Below are positions 11,867 to 24,129 of a DNA stretch of 64,000 nt, one piece after another. The notes under the pieces are model-generated. The model saw only the letters and a list, made by a program, of their open reading frames with translations. It had not been told where the DNA came from and made no database searches. Source of the DNA: Glycine soja (lineage: Eukaryota; Streptophyta; Magnoliopsida; Fabales; Fabaceae); the NCBI RefSeq assembly GCF_004193775.1, contig NC_041016.1, positions 38,734,547 to 38,798,546 on the forward strand. The letters are read 5' to 3'. A program made the position numbers and the translations under genes. Numbering within the stretch: the stretch's first letter is position 1; each line of letters starts with the position of its first letter.

Positions 11867-13430
11867 TGTTGTCCAACACCTATGAAAAAGATGATGGTAC
11901 TCAACAAACCAAGAGGGCAGGGGTGAATTGGTTTTCAAAACAAAACGAATTTCTAAAACCAGAGTCACAAAAAAATTTCTTTTGTACAGATCGTATCACA
12001 AAACTTTTCATAAATCGAACCCAATCAATACTTAATCAATCCACCCTTTGCACAAGATCCTTTATTAGAGTTCTTTCTTTCACAAAGATATATCTTAAAC
12101 CTTTTTGAAAATTGATTAATACTTGAATCAGAGATAAAGATCAGATCAAGAGAAGAAATACAACCCTTTTTTATACCGGTTCACTCTCTATCACTAGAGA
12201 AGCTAATTTAGTTATATAATCCAAAACCATAATTAGATTTTCACTATGCATAAAGAATCCTTACAAGCAATCACAACCAATCTACAGTTTCCACCCTGGA
12301 AAAAGAGACTTAGGCACCCAACACTAAGGTCTTTTATGAATAAGAGCCTAAGAGAACCCTACTCTTAGCCCAAACTAGAAACACCTATTCTAGTATGCCT
12401 CAAGGGATTCATGCACAAACAAAAAGATGTGTAAAACCATACACGAAAACCAAGAGTAAAGATAGACACAACATGATCAATCCTTTTCGCAAAACCTTGC
12501 TTGATTGAAGAGGTGTTCTTCTTGAACTCAAGAAAGTGACACAACTCACTTATCACAAAAGATCTTCACAATCAAAAGATTTGAAGGTGTGAGTTACTTC
12601 TTCCAAGCACTTTTCTTCTCTTCTTTCTTTTACCAATAGCAACATGTGATCTTAGCTCATTGAAAGGCTTATTGTGTTATTTTTGAGATTTTGAGAGATA
12701 TAGAAGAGACCAAAAGCTAGCTATTTATAGAGAAAACAATTATAACCGCTTGTAATCAATTAAATCTACAAGATAATCGATTAATTCATTGAAGTAATCA
12801 ATTAGGTTATCTTTTTAATCAATTAAAGTGTTCTTCCCAAAACTTGGAAAAAACTCAAGAACAATGTAATCAATTAGATGCTTAAAATAATTGATTAAAG
12901 TGTTTTTGTTCACTTCTGAACTACTTATAGAAAGAGAAGTAATCGCTTGTATCACATGGTAATCGATTAAAGTATAGACTCCTAAATAAATCAGTCATTG
13001 TCTCAAAAACAATCATGTAATCGATTACAAGAAGGTCGTAATTGATTAAACTGATACGAGACACAAGTTTGCAAGCTTTAGACAACTTCTGTAATCGATT
13101 ATGGTAAGGTTGTAATTGATTAAACTGATACGATATATAACTCTACAAGTTTTAGAAAACTTGTGTAATTGATTACGATAAGGTTGTAATCGATTAAAAC
13201 AAAGAGTTTTGTCTTCTGAAGAAAATTTTCTAACTTAGAAAATTTTCTTCTCACTTACTAATGATGATGCATGATGCACAAAAATATGATATGGAATAAG
13301 ATGCAACATTTAATATAACAACCAATACAAATGCCACTCAAGGGAGTTGGGCATGTAAAAGAGAAAACTTCTTTAAGCTTTTCTCTAAGCTTCAAGCTTT
13401 AATCTTCATGTTGTTTATGTTGCTCCCCCT
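11867..13430 (-). mobile_element. Copia-type LTR remnant with GTAATCGATTAC-like array
   Basis: The block opens TGTTGTCCAACACC on the plus strand. It contains the AGAGGGCAGGGGTGAATTGG phrase common near ends of soybean-type Copia LTRs. On the minus strand there is a CTATAAATAG TATA box at about 12722-12731. Directly upstream of it (12735-13205) are at least eight AATCGATTA/AATCAATTA words. The far boundary near 13430 is not defined and no target duplication was found. Confidence 0.5.
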
Positions 13431-14520
13431 ATCTCTAAAAAAAAAGATTGACCAAGTCCATTGCTAATGCAGACCTTGGGCTAGACAACTTTGTCATTAC
13501 AAAGAAAATCAAGAAGATCATGGTTGAACAATAGAAGAAGAAGAAGAAAAACCAGGAAATAGTCCCAAAGGGATGAAGATGAAGAAGAGGAGATGTTGGC
13601 AAAGGAGCACTAAACCAAAAGAAGGCATGAGTTTCTATGTCTACTCTTGCTCGTCCTGATGGAAGCTTGCTTGAGAAGCTTCTATGGAGGCTGGATCTTT
13701 GAACTTCAATAAGGTCCTTCAATGGTGATTTTCAACCTTGGAGTTGCAGTAGAAGATAAAAGGAGAAGAGGTGAGAGAAGCGCCATCTACTAGAGAATAA
13801 GCCACCAAGAGAGTGCCTTGGATAAAAAGCTTAGAGAGGAAGCTTCAATGGAGGAAGAGAATGAGAGAGAGAAAGAGAGGGGTGTGGGAATTGAATGAGA
13901 TTAGGGAGAGAAGTTGAACTTTGAAGTGTGTCTCACAAGTTTCTCATTCATCAAAGTTATCACAAGTGTTACACATGCTTCTATTTATAGCCTTGGTAGC
14001 TTCCTTGAGAAGCTAGTGCTACACCCTTCCAATAGCTAAGCTCACCCCATGCCAAAATACATGAAGAAAGAAATCTTCCTTGAGAAGCTTCCTTGGGAAG
14101 TAAGTGTTACACCCCTCCAATAGCTAAACTCACCCCCATGGGAACACACACCCCTCCAATAGCTAAGCTCACCTCCCCCAAAATACATGAAAATACAAAA
14201 AAAGTCCTTACTACAAAGACTACTCAAAATGCCCTGGAATACAAGGTTAAAACCATATACTACTATGGTACCCTTAACTTGTAGGGTAGGGTGCCCTTCA
14301 TTTGTAGGATACCCTACAAACCTAAAATGGTCAAAATACAAGGCCCAAAAGAAGGAAAACCTATTCTAATATTTACAAAGAAAAGGGGACTCATACTTAG
14401 CCCATGAGCCCAAAATCTACCCTAAGGCTCATGAGAACTCTAGGGTCTTCTCCTGCATCTCTAGTCCAATCTTCTTGGAGTCTTCTATACAATGCCCTTG
14501 GGGGGTAGGATTGCATCACA
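13431..14520 (-). mobile_element. Gypsy-type LTR, minus strand
   Basis: Read on the minus strand it begins TGTGATGCAATCCTACC at 14520. A three-fold repeat of CTTCC-TGAGAAGC, CCTCCAATAGCTAAGCTCACC words (14000-14185) precedes a CTATAAATAG TATA box (about 13979-13988). A GA-rich (minus-strand CT-rich) leader follows. The lower end near 13431 is approximate. Whether it is solo or part of a truncated element cannot be told here. Confidence 0.5.
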
Positions 14521-14589
14521 ACCACCTGTAGTAAACCCATTCGCACAAAGGTTGAAAGACCTAAGAGTGAGATTGATGATTGATTGAGC

Positions 14590-15805
14590 ATTTGCAGTTT
14601 GATATTTTTCTATTTTTATTAGCTCAATTGACATTTCTTTGACCCTTATTTTCTCACCTTAACTCATTTTTGGTCTTAGGCAAATGACTGAGCTTAATTG
14701 AGAATTGTAGCTAAATTTCAGATTTTGTGCTTACTTGACCTATCTGCTTTGTGCAAGGCCTATAGGGCACTACAAAACTCCAAATGGATCATGTGAGTAG
14801 TCCTTGGAAATATAAGAAAGAGGCCTTAAATTTTGTCACAAACAATCTTTGGTCAATTCTTCCATTTCGTGGGTCAAATTAAGCTTGGAAGTTATAACCT
14901 CTGCAATTGGGCTACAAGTTTGGCTTTGTTTTGTGTAATTAGTTTAATTAGGTAGATTAGATGGGCCTAATCAAGGCCCATCACTTCCTTTTGAGTAGTC
15001 ACTCTATATATTTGTGGAAGTTATTTAGTTAGTTAGTTACTTCATTTTGTAAAAAATAGAATTAGTTACTTGTTGTGCAAGTTTTAAGATCAAAGTGTTT
15101 TCTCTCTTTTTCTCTCAACTGTTCTTCATTCTTCTTCCTCTTTTCACTTTTTTTCTTCCATTTTCTTGCACAAAATTTCTTGGTTTTTCCATTGGTTATA
15201 ATCATGGAGGGCTAAACAATTAATCAATCCAAGGATCCACTCCAAGCAAGATTGAATTTGAGTTTTGGTTTAGTGTTTCTAATCTTTGTGAATGTTCATC
15301 TTTCTCTTCAATCATGTTTTCGATTTTCATGTTTATGATTATGCTTAGGATTGAAAATGGATTAGGTTATGGGTTCATTTCCTAATTTTGAAATTTAATC
15401 ACAGATTGTTTGGATGATTTTCCAACCTAACTTGTTATCTCAAACAATTTAGAGATTGATTCGATTGAACTTTTTCTAATGCATTTGACTAAACTTTCAC
15501 ACTGAACATCATTTATAGTAACTGTGCTAATTCAATTTGCATTGGTTTGGTGAATTGGATTGATGCTATCAAACTTGATTTGTGTTCTATTTTTGTTCTG
15601 TTCTGTTTCTTCATCTTTGTTTTTGCTTTTTTGCATTCTTTTACAATCACCTACAAACTATTTGATGAAACCCCCTCTTGCTATTTATAAGTGAATAAAC
15701 GTAGGAACCAAAATGAATTATATCTTTGAGTCGACCTAGGTTAATCCTGTGCTACAACATTTCCTAGTTATATTTGTTTTTGGAACGACACGACATCGTT
15801 ATCAA
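14590..15805 (+). mobile_element. LTR-like block with TATA box
   Basis: A CTATATATTTG box near 15003 is followed by a long CT-rich leader (15090-15190). The block ends around GAACGACACGACATCG, which resembles the 3' end of Gypsy LTRs. No partner LTR, PBS or duplication was seen, so the assignment is weak. Confidence 0.35.
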
Positions 15806-15829
15806 TGATGATGGTGAATGACTAGTACA

Positions 15830-16572
15830 GGTAGTCCTCCAAAGGTAGAAAGTTATTGCTCTTGACCCACCTGCTCCTAAGAAAGCAAAGAAGGCTCAAT
15901 CTGTAGCTGAACCTCTAGCATCTGTTCTTCCATTGTCAAGATAAGGACTATCAAGGCAAACCCAAAGATTGGTGACAAAGAATGGGCAAAGGCCAACCCA
16001 AAGATTGGTGACAAAGAATAGGCAATTTCATTCACAGGAAACAAAGAAGATCTAGCCTCTTCCTCATCAGAAGATAATTCACTAATGACACTCCTCTCAT
16101 GCCACTCCATAAGTCTGCACCAATCCCATAACCGTGTCCACTTCCCTCTTTGTTACACCTTAATAGGTTCAGAAGGGCAGCTCCAAGGGAGCCATTAATG
16201 GACGAATAATGTTTCCTTCTAGCCTACATTCACAGTAATTCCACAACGCTACCACTATCTCGCTACTCTGAAGTCATTTTCACTGAACTAGTGGTAATGG
16301 AAACCATATTTGTTGGAGCACCCATCTAGATGTGTGTCGACTATGAGCACACTCCATTTGAAGCTTTTAAGGCCTTACCATCAGATGTTATAGTACATTT
16401 GCCTGCTCCAACTTAGACTCGTCCAGTTTGACTATCTGTTGTCAATAAGCCTCCTCATTCGTTAGCACTTGGCACTTAGCAATCGGTTTGACCCTCCATT
16501 GAGGTGACTCCTTCATAAGCTTGGTGCAGTATGAAGAAGAACAAAAATCAGACAAGCTCCCAAGGTAGTATC
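15830..16572 (+). pseudogene. Decayed coding-like segment, probably Copia (SIRE-like) 3' domain, left part
   Basis: Short reading frames rich in Pro, Lys, Ala and Ser (for example PPAPKKAKKAQSVAEP near 15868) are interrupted by stops. A 36-bp phrase GGCAAACCCAAAGATTGG... is duplicated at 15954 and 15988. Sequence of similar character resumes at 28213 beyond the Athila-like insertion and ends at a Copia 3' LTR. I infer one Copia 3' domain split by the insertion. No domain is recognised. Confidence 0.35.
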
Positions 16573-17985
16573 TGTTAGTCGATCAATACGACTAACTTTT
16601 GTGTAAGAAATCTGTGAAAATTGTATCTAACTCCTTCCGTGTATGGTTATTTTGTAGTGTTGTAATTACTTTTTGTTAAAGATAGGTAATAAATACTTAG
16701 TACTCTCATTTTGTGTATTTAATAATCATTTCCTCTCAATCTTAGGTTAATTAGGCAAGTTTGTGAAGTGCTGATTTTGATTTGCTCGCTAAGCCAATCT
16801 GTCGGCTTAGCGAGCCATCCACTGAACGCAACACTCCATTCGCTAAGCGAGAGGAAGAATCTGGAAGAAGGATGAGTTGTGCATGTTCGCTGAGCGAGGT
16901 GTCATCCCGCTAAGTGCACCGCTTGAGTCCATCTGCTGAGCGAGAAGACGCGTGCTAAGTCGAAATTCACTAATGTGCGCTAAACGGTCTAGATTTGCGC
17001 TAAGCGCACAAGCACCAACAAGGCCACCTATTTAAGCATGAAATCAGAAATGGAGAGGGAGTTTGGGAAATTCTTGAAACTTTTGCATGTTTAGAGATTT
17101 CTACAGTGAGAAAGGTTTAAGTTCCAGAGAGTTTTGAGAGCTTTTGCTGTGCGAAGACTGGCAAAGAACTAAGCATGAAGAGGAAGCCATCCTGAGAGCA
17201 TGAGATGAGTCTGTGAGTGATTGTGAGGTTCTAGAGGTGGAGAAGACATCCCCACTGCTTGTATTTCTTCAATCCTTCATTTTTCTCTTTTCTTTGTTGT
17301 AAAGAAAGCTTCCCAGATATGGAGAGCTAAATCCTCTGTTGGTTCTTCCTTGTAGGTACTTGATGTAAATACCTGTATATCTATTTAATGATGTTTTATG
17401 TGTTCTCTGTGCTATCAGTACATCATTTCAGTGTGTTTTTTCCTTGATCATGTAGATGCATGCTTTGTTAGGATCATTTAACAGTGGAAACTGATCTGAT
17501 TCTTAGAACTTGATAGGACAGGGCTAGTTTATCGTATTATCACGATGAATCAGGGTACGGTAACCTAGTTGTTTGTATGTTTGTCTTAATGCGGTTCTGG
17601 TCGAGTTTAGTCCAACGAGAGGAATCTGAGGACGATGCTTGATCAGGATTAGGCTAGACTATCATGAGGAATCGGGGTTTAGCATTTTAGGAGACACCAT
17701 AGAACATATGAGCATTGTTAAGTAGAGAATATCCTTATAACATTAGACACCTAATAGGAAGACCAACATGCTGTCTACTTGTCTTTACACATCATTACTC
17801 ATGTGATTTTCCTTTTAATAGTTAGTTCACATACCTATTCATAGTCCACACATATCTTTTCATACTAGACACCTATTCACTGAATATAGCTTTACCAAGT
17901 AACACAAGTTCCCCGAGAGTTCGATACTTGGTTCTTACCGTTTTATACTACTTGCGCGATTCAGTTCACTTGCCGGGTTTGAACA
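16573..17985 (+). repeat. 5' LTR of the Athila-like element
   Basis: It starts TGTTAGTCGATC, ends GGTTTGAACA and is 1,413 bp long. GCTAAGCG-type words fill 16780-17012, directly upstream of a CTATTTAAG TATA box at 17027-17035. It matches 26944-28212 except for a block of about 144 bp (about 17353-17497) that the 3' copy lacks. Confidence 0.88.
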
Positions 17986-17991
17986 GGTTTT

Positions 17992-18009
17992 TGGCACCGT
18001 TGTCGGGGA
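17992..18009 (+). other. Primer-binding site, tRNA-Asp type
   Basis: TGGCACCGTTGTCGGGGA differs at two positions from the Athila-clade PBS TGGCGCCGTTGCCGGGGA, both C/G-to-T/A transitions. It starts 6 bp after the LTR end. Confidence 0.85.
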
Positions 18010-18136
18010 ACTTCTTTCTATTCTGAAAGTTAGTTCAGTCCTAGGTGTCTATTCTTTATTCTTTGATAAACTGTGAATATTTACTTTCGATTCATATTTG
18101 TTTTCCTCTTGAACTGGATAACTACTATTTCTGTTA

Positions 18137-21100
18137 GTGTTTTATATGCGTAGATCTCCCACAAGCAATTTAGTTCCTTTGGACTTGGAGATTGAAGCTA
18201 CGTTAAGAAGGAACAGAGCCGAGAGGAAAAGAAAATTACTGCAAGACAGGACAATAGCATCCATTCTTGAGGAAGAAACTCATTTTTCTAATTCTACATC
18301 ATCTGACTCACCATCATCAAGGGAATCCGTGACCTATTTACCAGAAGTCGTTTCCATGGGTGATGAACACCAACAAAGAGTTACCCTTGAGGACTATTCA
18401 AGCAGTTCAGTGCCGCAATTCTTTACCAGCATTGCACGTCCTGAAGTGCAAGCTCACAACATAAACTACCTTCATTCTTTGATTCATTTAATACAGGGGA
18501 ACTTATTCCAAGGATTACCAAATGAGGACCCCTATGCACATTTGGCGACATTCATTGAAATCTGTAACACTGTAAAGATTGCAGGCATGCTAGATGAAGC
18601 CATTAGACTCAGTCTATTTTTATTTTACTTGGCAGGAGAAGCCAAAAGGTGGCTCCACTCATTTAAGGGTAACAGTCTAAAAACCTGGAAAGAAGTTGTT
18701 GAAAAGTTTCTGAAGAAATATCTCCCAGAGTCAAAGATTACGGAAGGGAAAGCTGCAATCTCTTCATTTCATCAGTTCCCTGGCGAGTCTTTGAGTGAAG
18801 CGTTGGAGAGGTTTAGAGGTTTATTGAGAAAGACTCCCACCCATGGGTTCTCTGAGCCAATTTAATTGAATATGTTTATAGATGGGCTAAGACCATAAAC
18901 CAAGCAACTGCTAGATGCTTCAGCAGGGGGAAAAATAAAGCTGAAGACCCTTGAAGAGGCAACTAAGCTAATTGAGAATATGTTAGCCAACGAGCATGCC
19001 ATTCTGTGCGACAGAGTTCATCAACCCACAAAGAAAATCTTGTTAGAACTATCATCACATGATGCTTTATTGGCACATAATAAGTTGATTTCTAGGCAAC
19101 TTGAGATTTTAACAGAAACACTTGATAAGTTGCCAACTAAACTGTCTATTGGTCAACCTACACATTGTTCTGTTTTGCAGGTTACAGGTTGTACCATCTG
19201 TGGTGAGGCTCATGAAACAGGCCAATGTATTCCCATTGAAGAAAGCACTCAAGAAGTTCATTATATGGGAAATCAACAGAGACAAGGATATACTCAAGGA
19301 GGATTCTCAGGCTTTTAGCAGGGTCCTTATAACCAACAATGACAGTGGAGATCACACCCTGGCAATCAATTCAACAAGGACCAGGGTGGACCTTCTAACA
19401 GGCCAATCCAACAAGGGCCTAACATCTTTTAGAGGACTACTAAGTTGGAGGAGACTTTGACTCAGTTTATGTAGGTAACAATGTCAAATCATGAAAGCAC
19501 TAAGTCGGCACTGAAAAACCTTGAGGTCTAGGTGAGACAACTGGCCAAGCAGATAGCTGACAAGTCATCCAACAATTTTGTGGTGAATATAGAAAAGAAT
19601 CCCAAGTAGGAATGCAAAGTTGTGATGACAAGGAGTAAGAGGTTTGTGGAGGCAAAGGATGAGGGTAGTGTTGTGTCCAAGAAGAAAGCTGCTGAAAAGA
19701 AAGGTACTGATGAAAAGAAAGATGATGTGAGAAGTGAAAGCAATCAGGAAAAAGAAAAACAAATAATGGTCAAGAAAAAAGAATTAAATGACCAAGAAGT
19801 AGAAAAAGAAAAAGAAAATGAAAAAAATAAGAATGAAGAGAGGAGTAGAAGTGAACAAGCTAGAGAGAAGAAAAGAGAAAAAGTTGTGAATGAAGGTGCG
19901 AAAGTACCATATCCTGTGGTACCTTCCAAGAAGGAGAAGGATCACCATTTGGCGAGATTCTTAGATATTTTCAGGAAACTGGAAATAACCATGCCCTTCG
20001 GAGAAGCTTTACAGCAAATGCCACTCTACTCCAAGTTCTTAAAGGATATGTTAACAAGGAAACATAAGTATATTCACCAGGAAAACATTGTTGTGGAAGG
20101 AAATTGTAGTGTTGTGATTCAAAAGATCCTTCCACCCAAGCATAAAGACCCTGGGAGTGTAACCATTCCTTGTTCAATTGGAGAAGTCACTGTGGGAAAT
20201 GCTCTTATTGATCTGGGAGCCAGTATTAACTTAATGCCACTCTTCATGTGCAGAAGGTTGGGAGAGTTAGAGATCATGCCCACTAGGATTGTTGGATCAA
20301 GTGGCCTTAGAATAATTTAGAAGGGGGGGTTGAATTAATTATTCCTAAACCTTTACTAATTAAAAATTTACTCTTCTAAGGCTTTTACTATGTTGTTAAG
20401 TAAATGAAGAATAGAAAAGAAACTTAACCAAAAGTAAAATCTGGAGTTAAAGTGCACAACAAAAATTAAAAGAGTAGGGAAGAAGGAGACAAACACACAA
20501 GAGTTTTTATACTGGTTCGGCAACAACCCGTGCCTACATTCAGTCCCCAAGCGACCTGCGGTCCTTGAGATTTCTTTTCAACATTGTAAAAATCCTTTTA
20601 CAAGCAAAGATCCACAAGGGATGTACCCTCTCTTGTTCTCTTTGAACAACCTAGTGGATGTACCCTCCACTAGAACTAATCCACAAGAGATGTACCCTCT
20701 CTTGTTCTCAGTCAACAACCCAAGTAGATGTACCCTCTACTTGTACCACAAAGGATGTACCCTCCAATGTGTTAAGAAAGTTCTCAGGCGGTTAAACCTT
20801 TGAAACTTTGTGAATGGGGATACAAAAGAATTCTCAGGCGGTTAGTCCTTTGAAATCTTTTGTATATGGGAAAGGGAAGAATCAAAAGAATTCTCAGACT
20901 GTGTCATTTTGAATTCTTTGACATTGGAGAAGGGAGACACAAAAGAATTCAGGCGGTTAGTCCTTTGTTCTTTTGGAAAAGGGAGAAGAGAGACACAAAA
21001 AGAATTCATTAGTCCTTGGTGAATTCTTTTTGGCAAAGGGAGAAGGGAATTAAAAAAGATGAATAGCACAGTTTTCAAGGTTTGGAAAACTAGAAAACTT

Positions 21101-22187
21101 TGGAAAGCTTTTGGCAAAAGGAAGAAGAAGAAGAAGTTCAAAGAGACTCAGAAATCAATTGGCAAAAGTTTGTTGTCTAAAGAATGAATTGGAAAAGTAC
21201 ATAGAAATGCAAATCAAAGCCTTGCTTTTATAGACTCTTCAGGTCTGGTCAAGAGAACCATTAGAAGAGTTATAACCTTTAGAAAAACTTAAAAACCCAT
21301 ATGAAAAAGTTGAAAACTATTGGAAGAGTTACATCTTTTGATTTTGTTTAGAAACTATCACTGGTAATCAATTACCAAATCAGTGTAATCGATTACACAA
21401 AGTTTTTTGTGAAAGGATATGACTCTTCACAATTAAATTAGAATTCCAACGTTCAAATACACTGGTAATCGATTACCAAATCATTGTAATCGATTACAAC
21501 ATTTTGAAATCAATTGGAACATTGTAAATTCAGTTGAAGGCTTTTTGAAAACCATTTTGCAACTGGTAATCGATTACAACAATCTGGTAATCGATTATCA
21601 GAGAGTAAAAACTCTTTGGTAAAAGGTTTTTGAGAAAAATTCATGTGCTACTCAGTTTTTGAAAAAACTTTTTAATACTTATCTTGATTGAGTCTTCTCT
21701 TGATTCTAGAATCTTTAGTCTTGAATCTTGATCTTGATTCTTGGAACTTGAATCTTGAAACTTGATTCTTGATTCTTGAAATCAAATTTCCTTTTGAACC
21801 TTGAAGTGTTCTTGATTCAATGTTGAACTCATTCTTTGATTCTTGAGATCATCATCTTTGTTATCATGAAGTGTTCTTGACTTTTGAGCTTTTTGTCATC
21901 ATCTTTGTTGTCATCAAAACTCTTTGAATCAATCTTGATTCATCACGAAGCTTGCTTCTACAAGGATGACTCTACAACTTGTTGACTGCTTCATTACTAG
22001 ACCATATGGAGTAATTGAAGATGTGCTGGTCAGAGTAAAACATTTTATCTTCTCAGCAGACTTTGTGGTAATGGGTATCTGTGAAGATAATGACATTCAT
22101 GTAATTTTGGGAAGGCCATTCATGTTAACTGCGAGCTGTATAGTTGATATGGGGAGAAAGAAGTTGGAGTTGGGCTTTGATGATTAG
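18137..22187 (+). pseudogene. Athila-type gag-protease, broken by stops and a nested LTR
   Basis: One reading frame runs from the ATG at 18137 through gag (capsid-like region about 18470-18865 with GEAKRWL, FLKKYLP and FPGESLSEAL motifs), a C-x2-C...H...C knuckle-like stretch near 19195-19230, a Lys/Glu-rich linker (19620-19900) and a retropepsin with ALIDLGASINLMPL (about 20200-20240). In-frame stops interrupt it at 18863-18865, about 19316-19318 and elsewhere. The Copia LTR 20290-21962 splits the protease; its second half resumes after the target duplication and includes the ILGRPFM motif near 22110. Nothing after 22187 encodes RT. Gag would coat the RNA and the protease would mature it; this copy cannot make either. 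Confidence 0.85.
20290..21962 (-). mobile_element. Copia-type solo LTR (1,673 bp) inside the protease
   Basis: Plus-strand ends are TGTTGGATC...GCTTCTACA. Identical 5-bp duplications AGGAT flank it at 20285-20289 and 21963-21967. The TATA box CTATAAAAGC is on the minus strand at about 21227-21236, so the LTR faces left. Upstream of it on that strand (21600-21360) lie six GTAATCGATTAC-like palindromes. A repeated GATGTACCCTC phrase (20610-20770) and a TTCTCAGGCGGTTA phrase (20780-20965) fill the transcript side. It belongs to the same family as 40364-41098. Confidence 0.9.
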
Positions 22188-22329
22188 AAAATTGATTTTG
22201 ATTTATTTGTTGAAGACAAGCCTGCTCCATAACAAAATGTTTGCTTACAGGTAATGGAAGTGGGTAAGGAGGTTCTGGAAGTAAGAACGAAAATGTGATC
22301 ACCCATTGAGGTAAAAGCGTCAAGCTAAT

Positions 22330-22364
22330 GACGTTAAAAAAGCGCTTCTTGGGTGGCAACCCAA
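22330..22364 (+). other. Conserved post-ORF hairpin motif (Athila-like copy)
   Basis: GACGTTAAA-AAAGCGCTTC leads into a stem TTGGG (22349-22353), loop TGGCAA and CCCAA (22360-22364). It lies about 140 bp after the last protease-frame stop. A related motif in the same sense occurs in the Tat element (minus strand, 38145-38111). Confidence 0.65.
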
Positions 22365-22519
22365 TTCTAATTTCTGCTTTTCTTTTCTTTTATGTATGGC
22401 ATAATGTGGAACTTGCTTCATAATCATTACATTGGGGTATATCAGCCTTTTTTGAATGATAGATATAAGGGTTCAATTTCTTGAGGAAGGGACTGAAAAA
22501 TAACTTAGAAATTTTTTTT

Positions 22520-24045
22520 CTTCTGAAAATCAGTCCTTTCGCTAAGTGCAAGCCTCGCGCTAAGCGCATCTTTGGTCATGCGCTAAGCGGAGAGTATCTA
22601 GCGCTTAGCGCTCAACCCTTGCACCTCAAGCTGATTTGGTCCGCTAAGCTAGCCAAGGTTGAGCGAAGCCCATTTCAATTCGATCTGAATCTGGCTAAGC
22701 GATGGCCTGCTAGCTAAGTGCATCGTATTCACTGGCTAAGCATGACATGTTGCCGCTAAGCCTATTTTGATGCGGCCTAAACTGGGGTTCATTGAGCTAA
22801 GCGCCACTCAAGCCAACTAAGCCCAAATCCTTGTGGCCATGGCAGCGCTAAGCGATTCATCTTCCGCTAAGCGCAGGCCCCTCTATATTCAAGATGCATT
22901 ATTTTAGCTAAGCCAGTCCAGAGCCAGGCTTAGTGAGAGTTGCAAGTTTTATGACCTGCAGAATTCGCTAAGTGCCGCTTCTGTGCGTTAAGTCTAGCTA
23001 TGTGTTCAAAAAAATTTAGATTTTGAATTTCAAACTTGGACTAAGCATGCGGTTCTGCTAAGCGACCCAATTTGAGAAACCAAACGTCTCTCTGGCTCGC
23101 TTAGCGCTGTGGTTTGCTAAGTGAAAGGGTCGAAAATTGCTTAAGTGAGTGTAACATTAGTTACACTCACATTTACCTAAAATTTACTGAACGTTGCCTG
23201 CATCTTCTCTCTCACACCCAAACTCGTGCATTCTTGCTTTCTTTGTGCATCTTCACGCATCGTCAACTATTAAAGATCCAAGGAAGTTCCTCATTCCTTT
23301 CCTTTCTCTTTTATTTTGTTGAACCTTAGGTTAGAAAACCATAGATTTAGCTTTTGATTGCTAGGGTTTGAACGATATTAGATTAGTTAAAAATTAGGAT
23401 TTATGAATGATTTTGCTGTGTAGATAGTTTTGATTGGTTTGCATGTTTGATATGCCTTTTAGAGGCTCAAAAATAGAGGAGAAAATGAACTGTGTTTTCT
23501 GCGTTTTTCTGGAAAACGCGATGCACTCGCTAAGTGTGCCTGCTGTGCTAAGCGAGTTCATAAAAAATTGCTTGAATGTATGCGTTTTTAGACGAACTCG
23601 CTAAGCGCGCCTACCGCGCTAAGCGAGTTCATCTTGTGAGGATGAACACTCATCCTCCTATTGAGATACCTGCGGCTAAGCAAGGCCGATTCGCCAAGCC
23701 CAGGTAAGTTACTCAAATTTTTTGTTGATAGTCGCGCGCTAAGCTCAACCTATATTGGCTAAGCTCATTTCATTGCGGCAGCCGTTGCGTTAAGCGAGCC
23801 TAGATCACTAAGCCCATGTACTTAATGAATTTTCTAAAATTTATGGTGCCGTTAAGCGCAACCCTACTGAGCTTAGCACACATTTGTTGCAGCAATCGTT
23901 AGGCTTAGCGGGCAGTCGCTTGCTAAGCCAATTATGCAAAAGCAAAATTCTCTACAACATCTGCTAAGGGGCCCCACATGTCGCTAAGAGATAGTGTTTA
24001 TTTTGTGAAGGCGAGCTAAACGGATCATGTCTCGCTAAGCCGCCA
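22520..24045 (+). repeat. GCTAAGCG-word-rich spacer
   Basis: Several dozen copies of GCTAAGCG-like words in both orientations are scattered with 20-60 bp spacing over 1.5 kb ahead of the second ORF. Within it, 23170-23350 looks like a CT-rich transcript leader. No ORF of note was seen. Confidence 0.7.
23145..23170 (+). other. Perfect 11-bp inverted repeat (hairpin)
   Basis: GTGAGTGTAAC and GTTACACTCAC are exact inverse complements around the 4-base loop ATTA, just upstream of the CT-rich leader-like segment. Confidence 0.75.
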
Positions 24046-24129
24046 ATGTTTTTCTCAGTCTTATTTTTCTGTTTTTTAATTTGAATAACTTGTGGTTTAA
24101 CTAACTTTTTGGGTTCCTTTGTGTTACAG

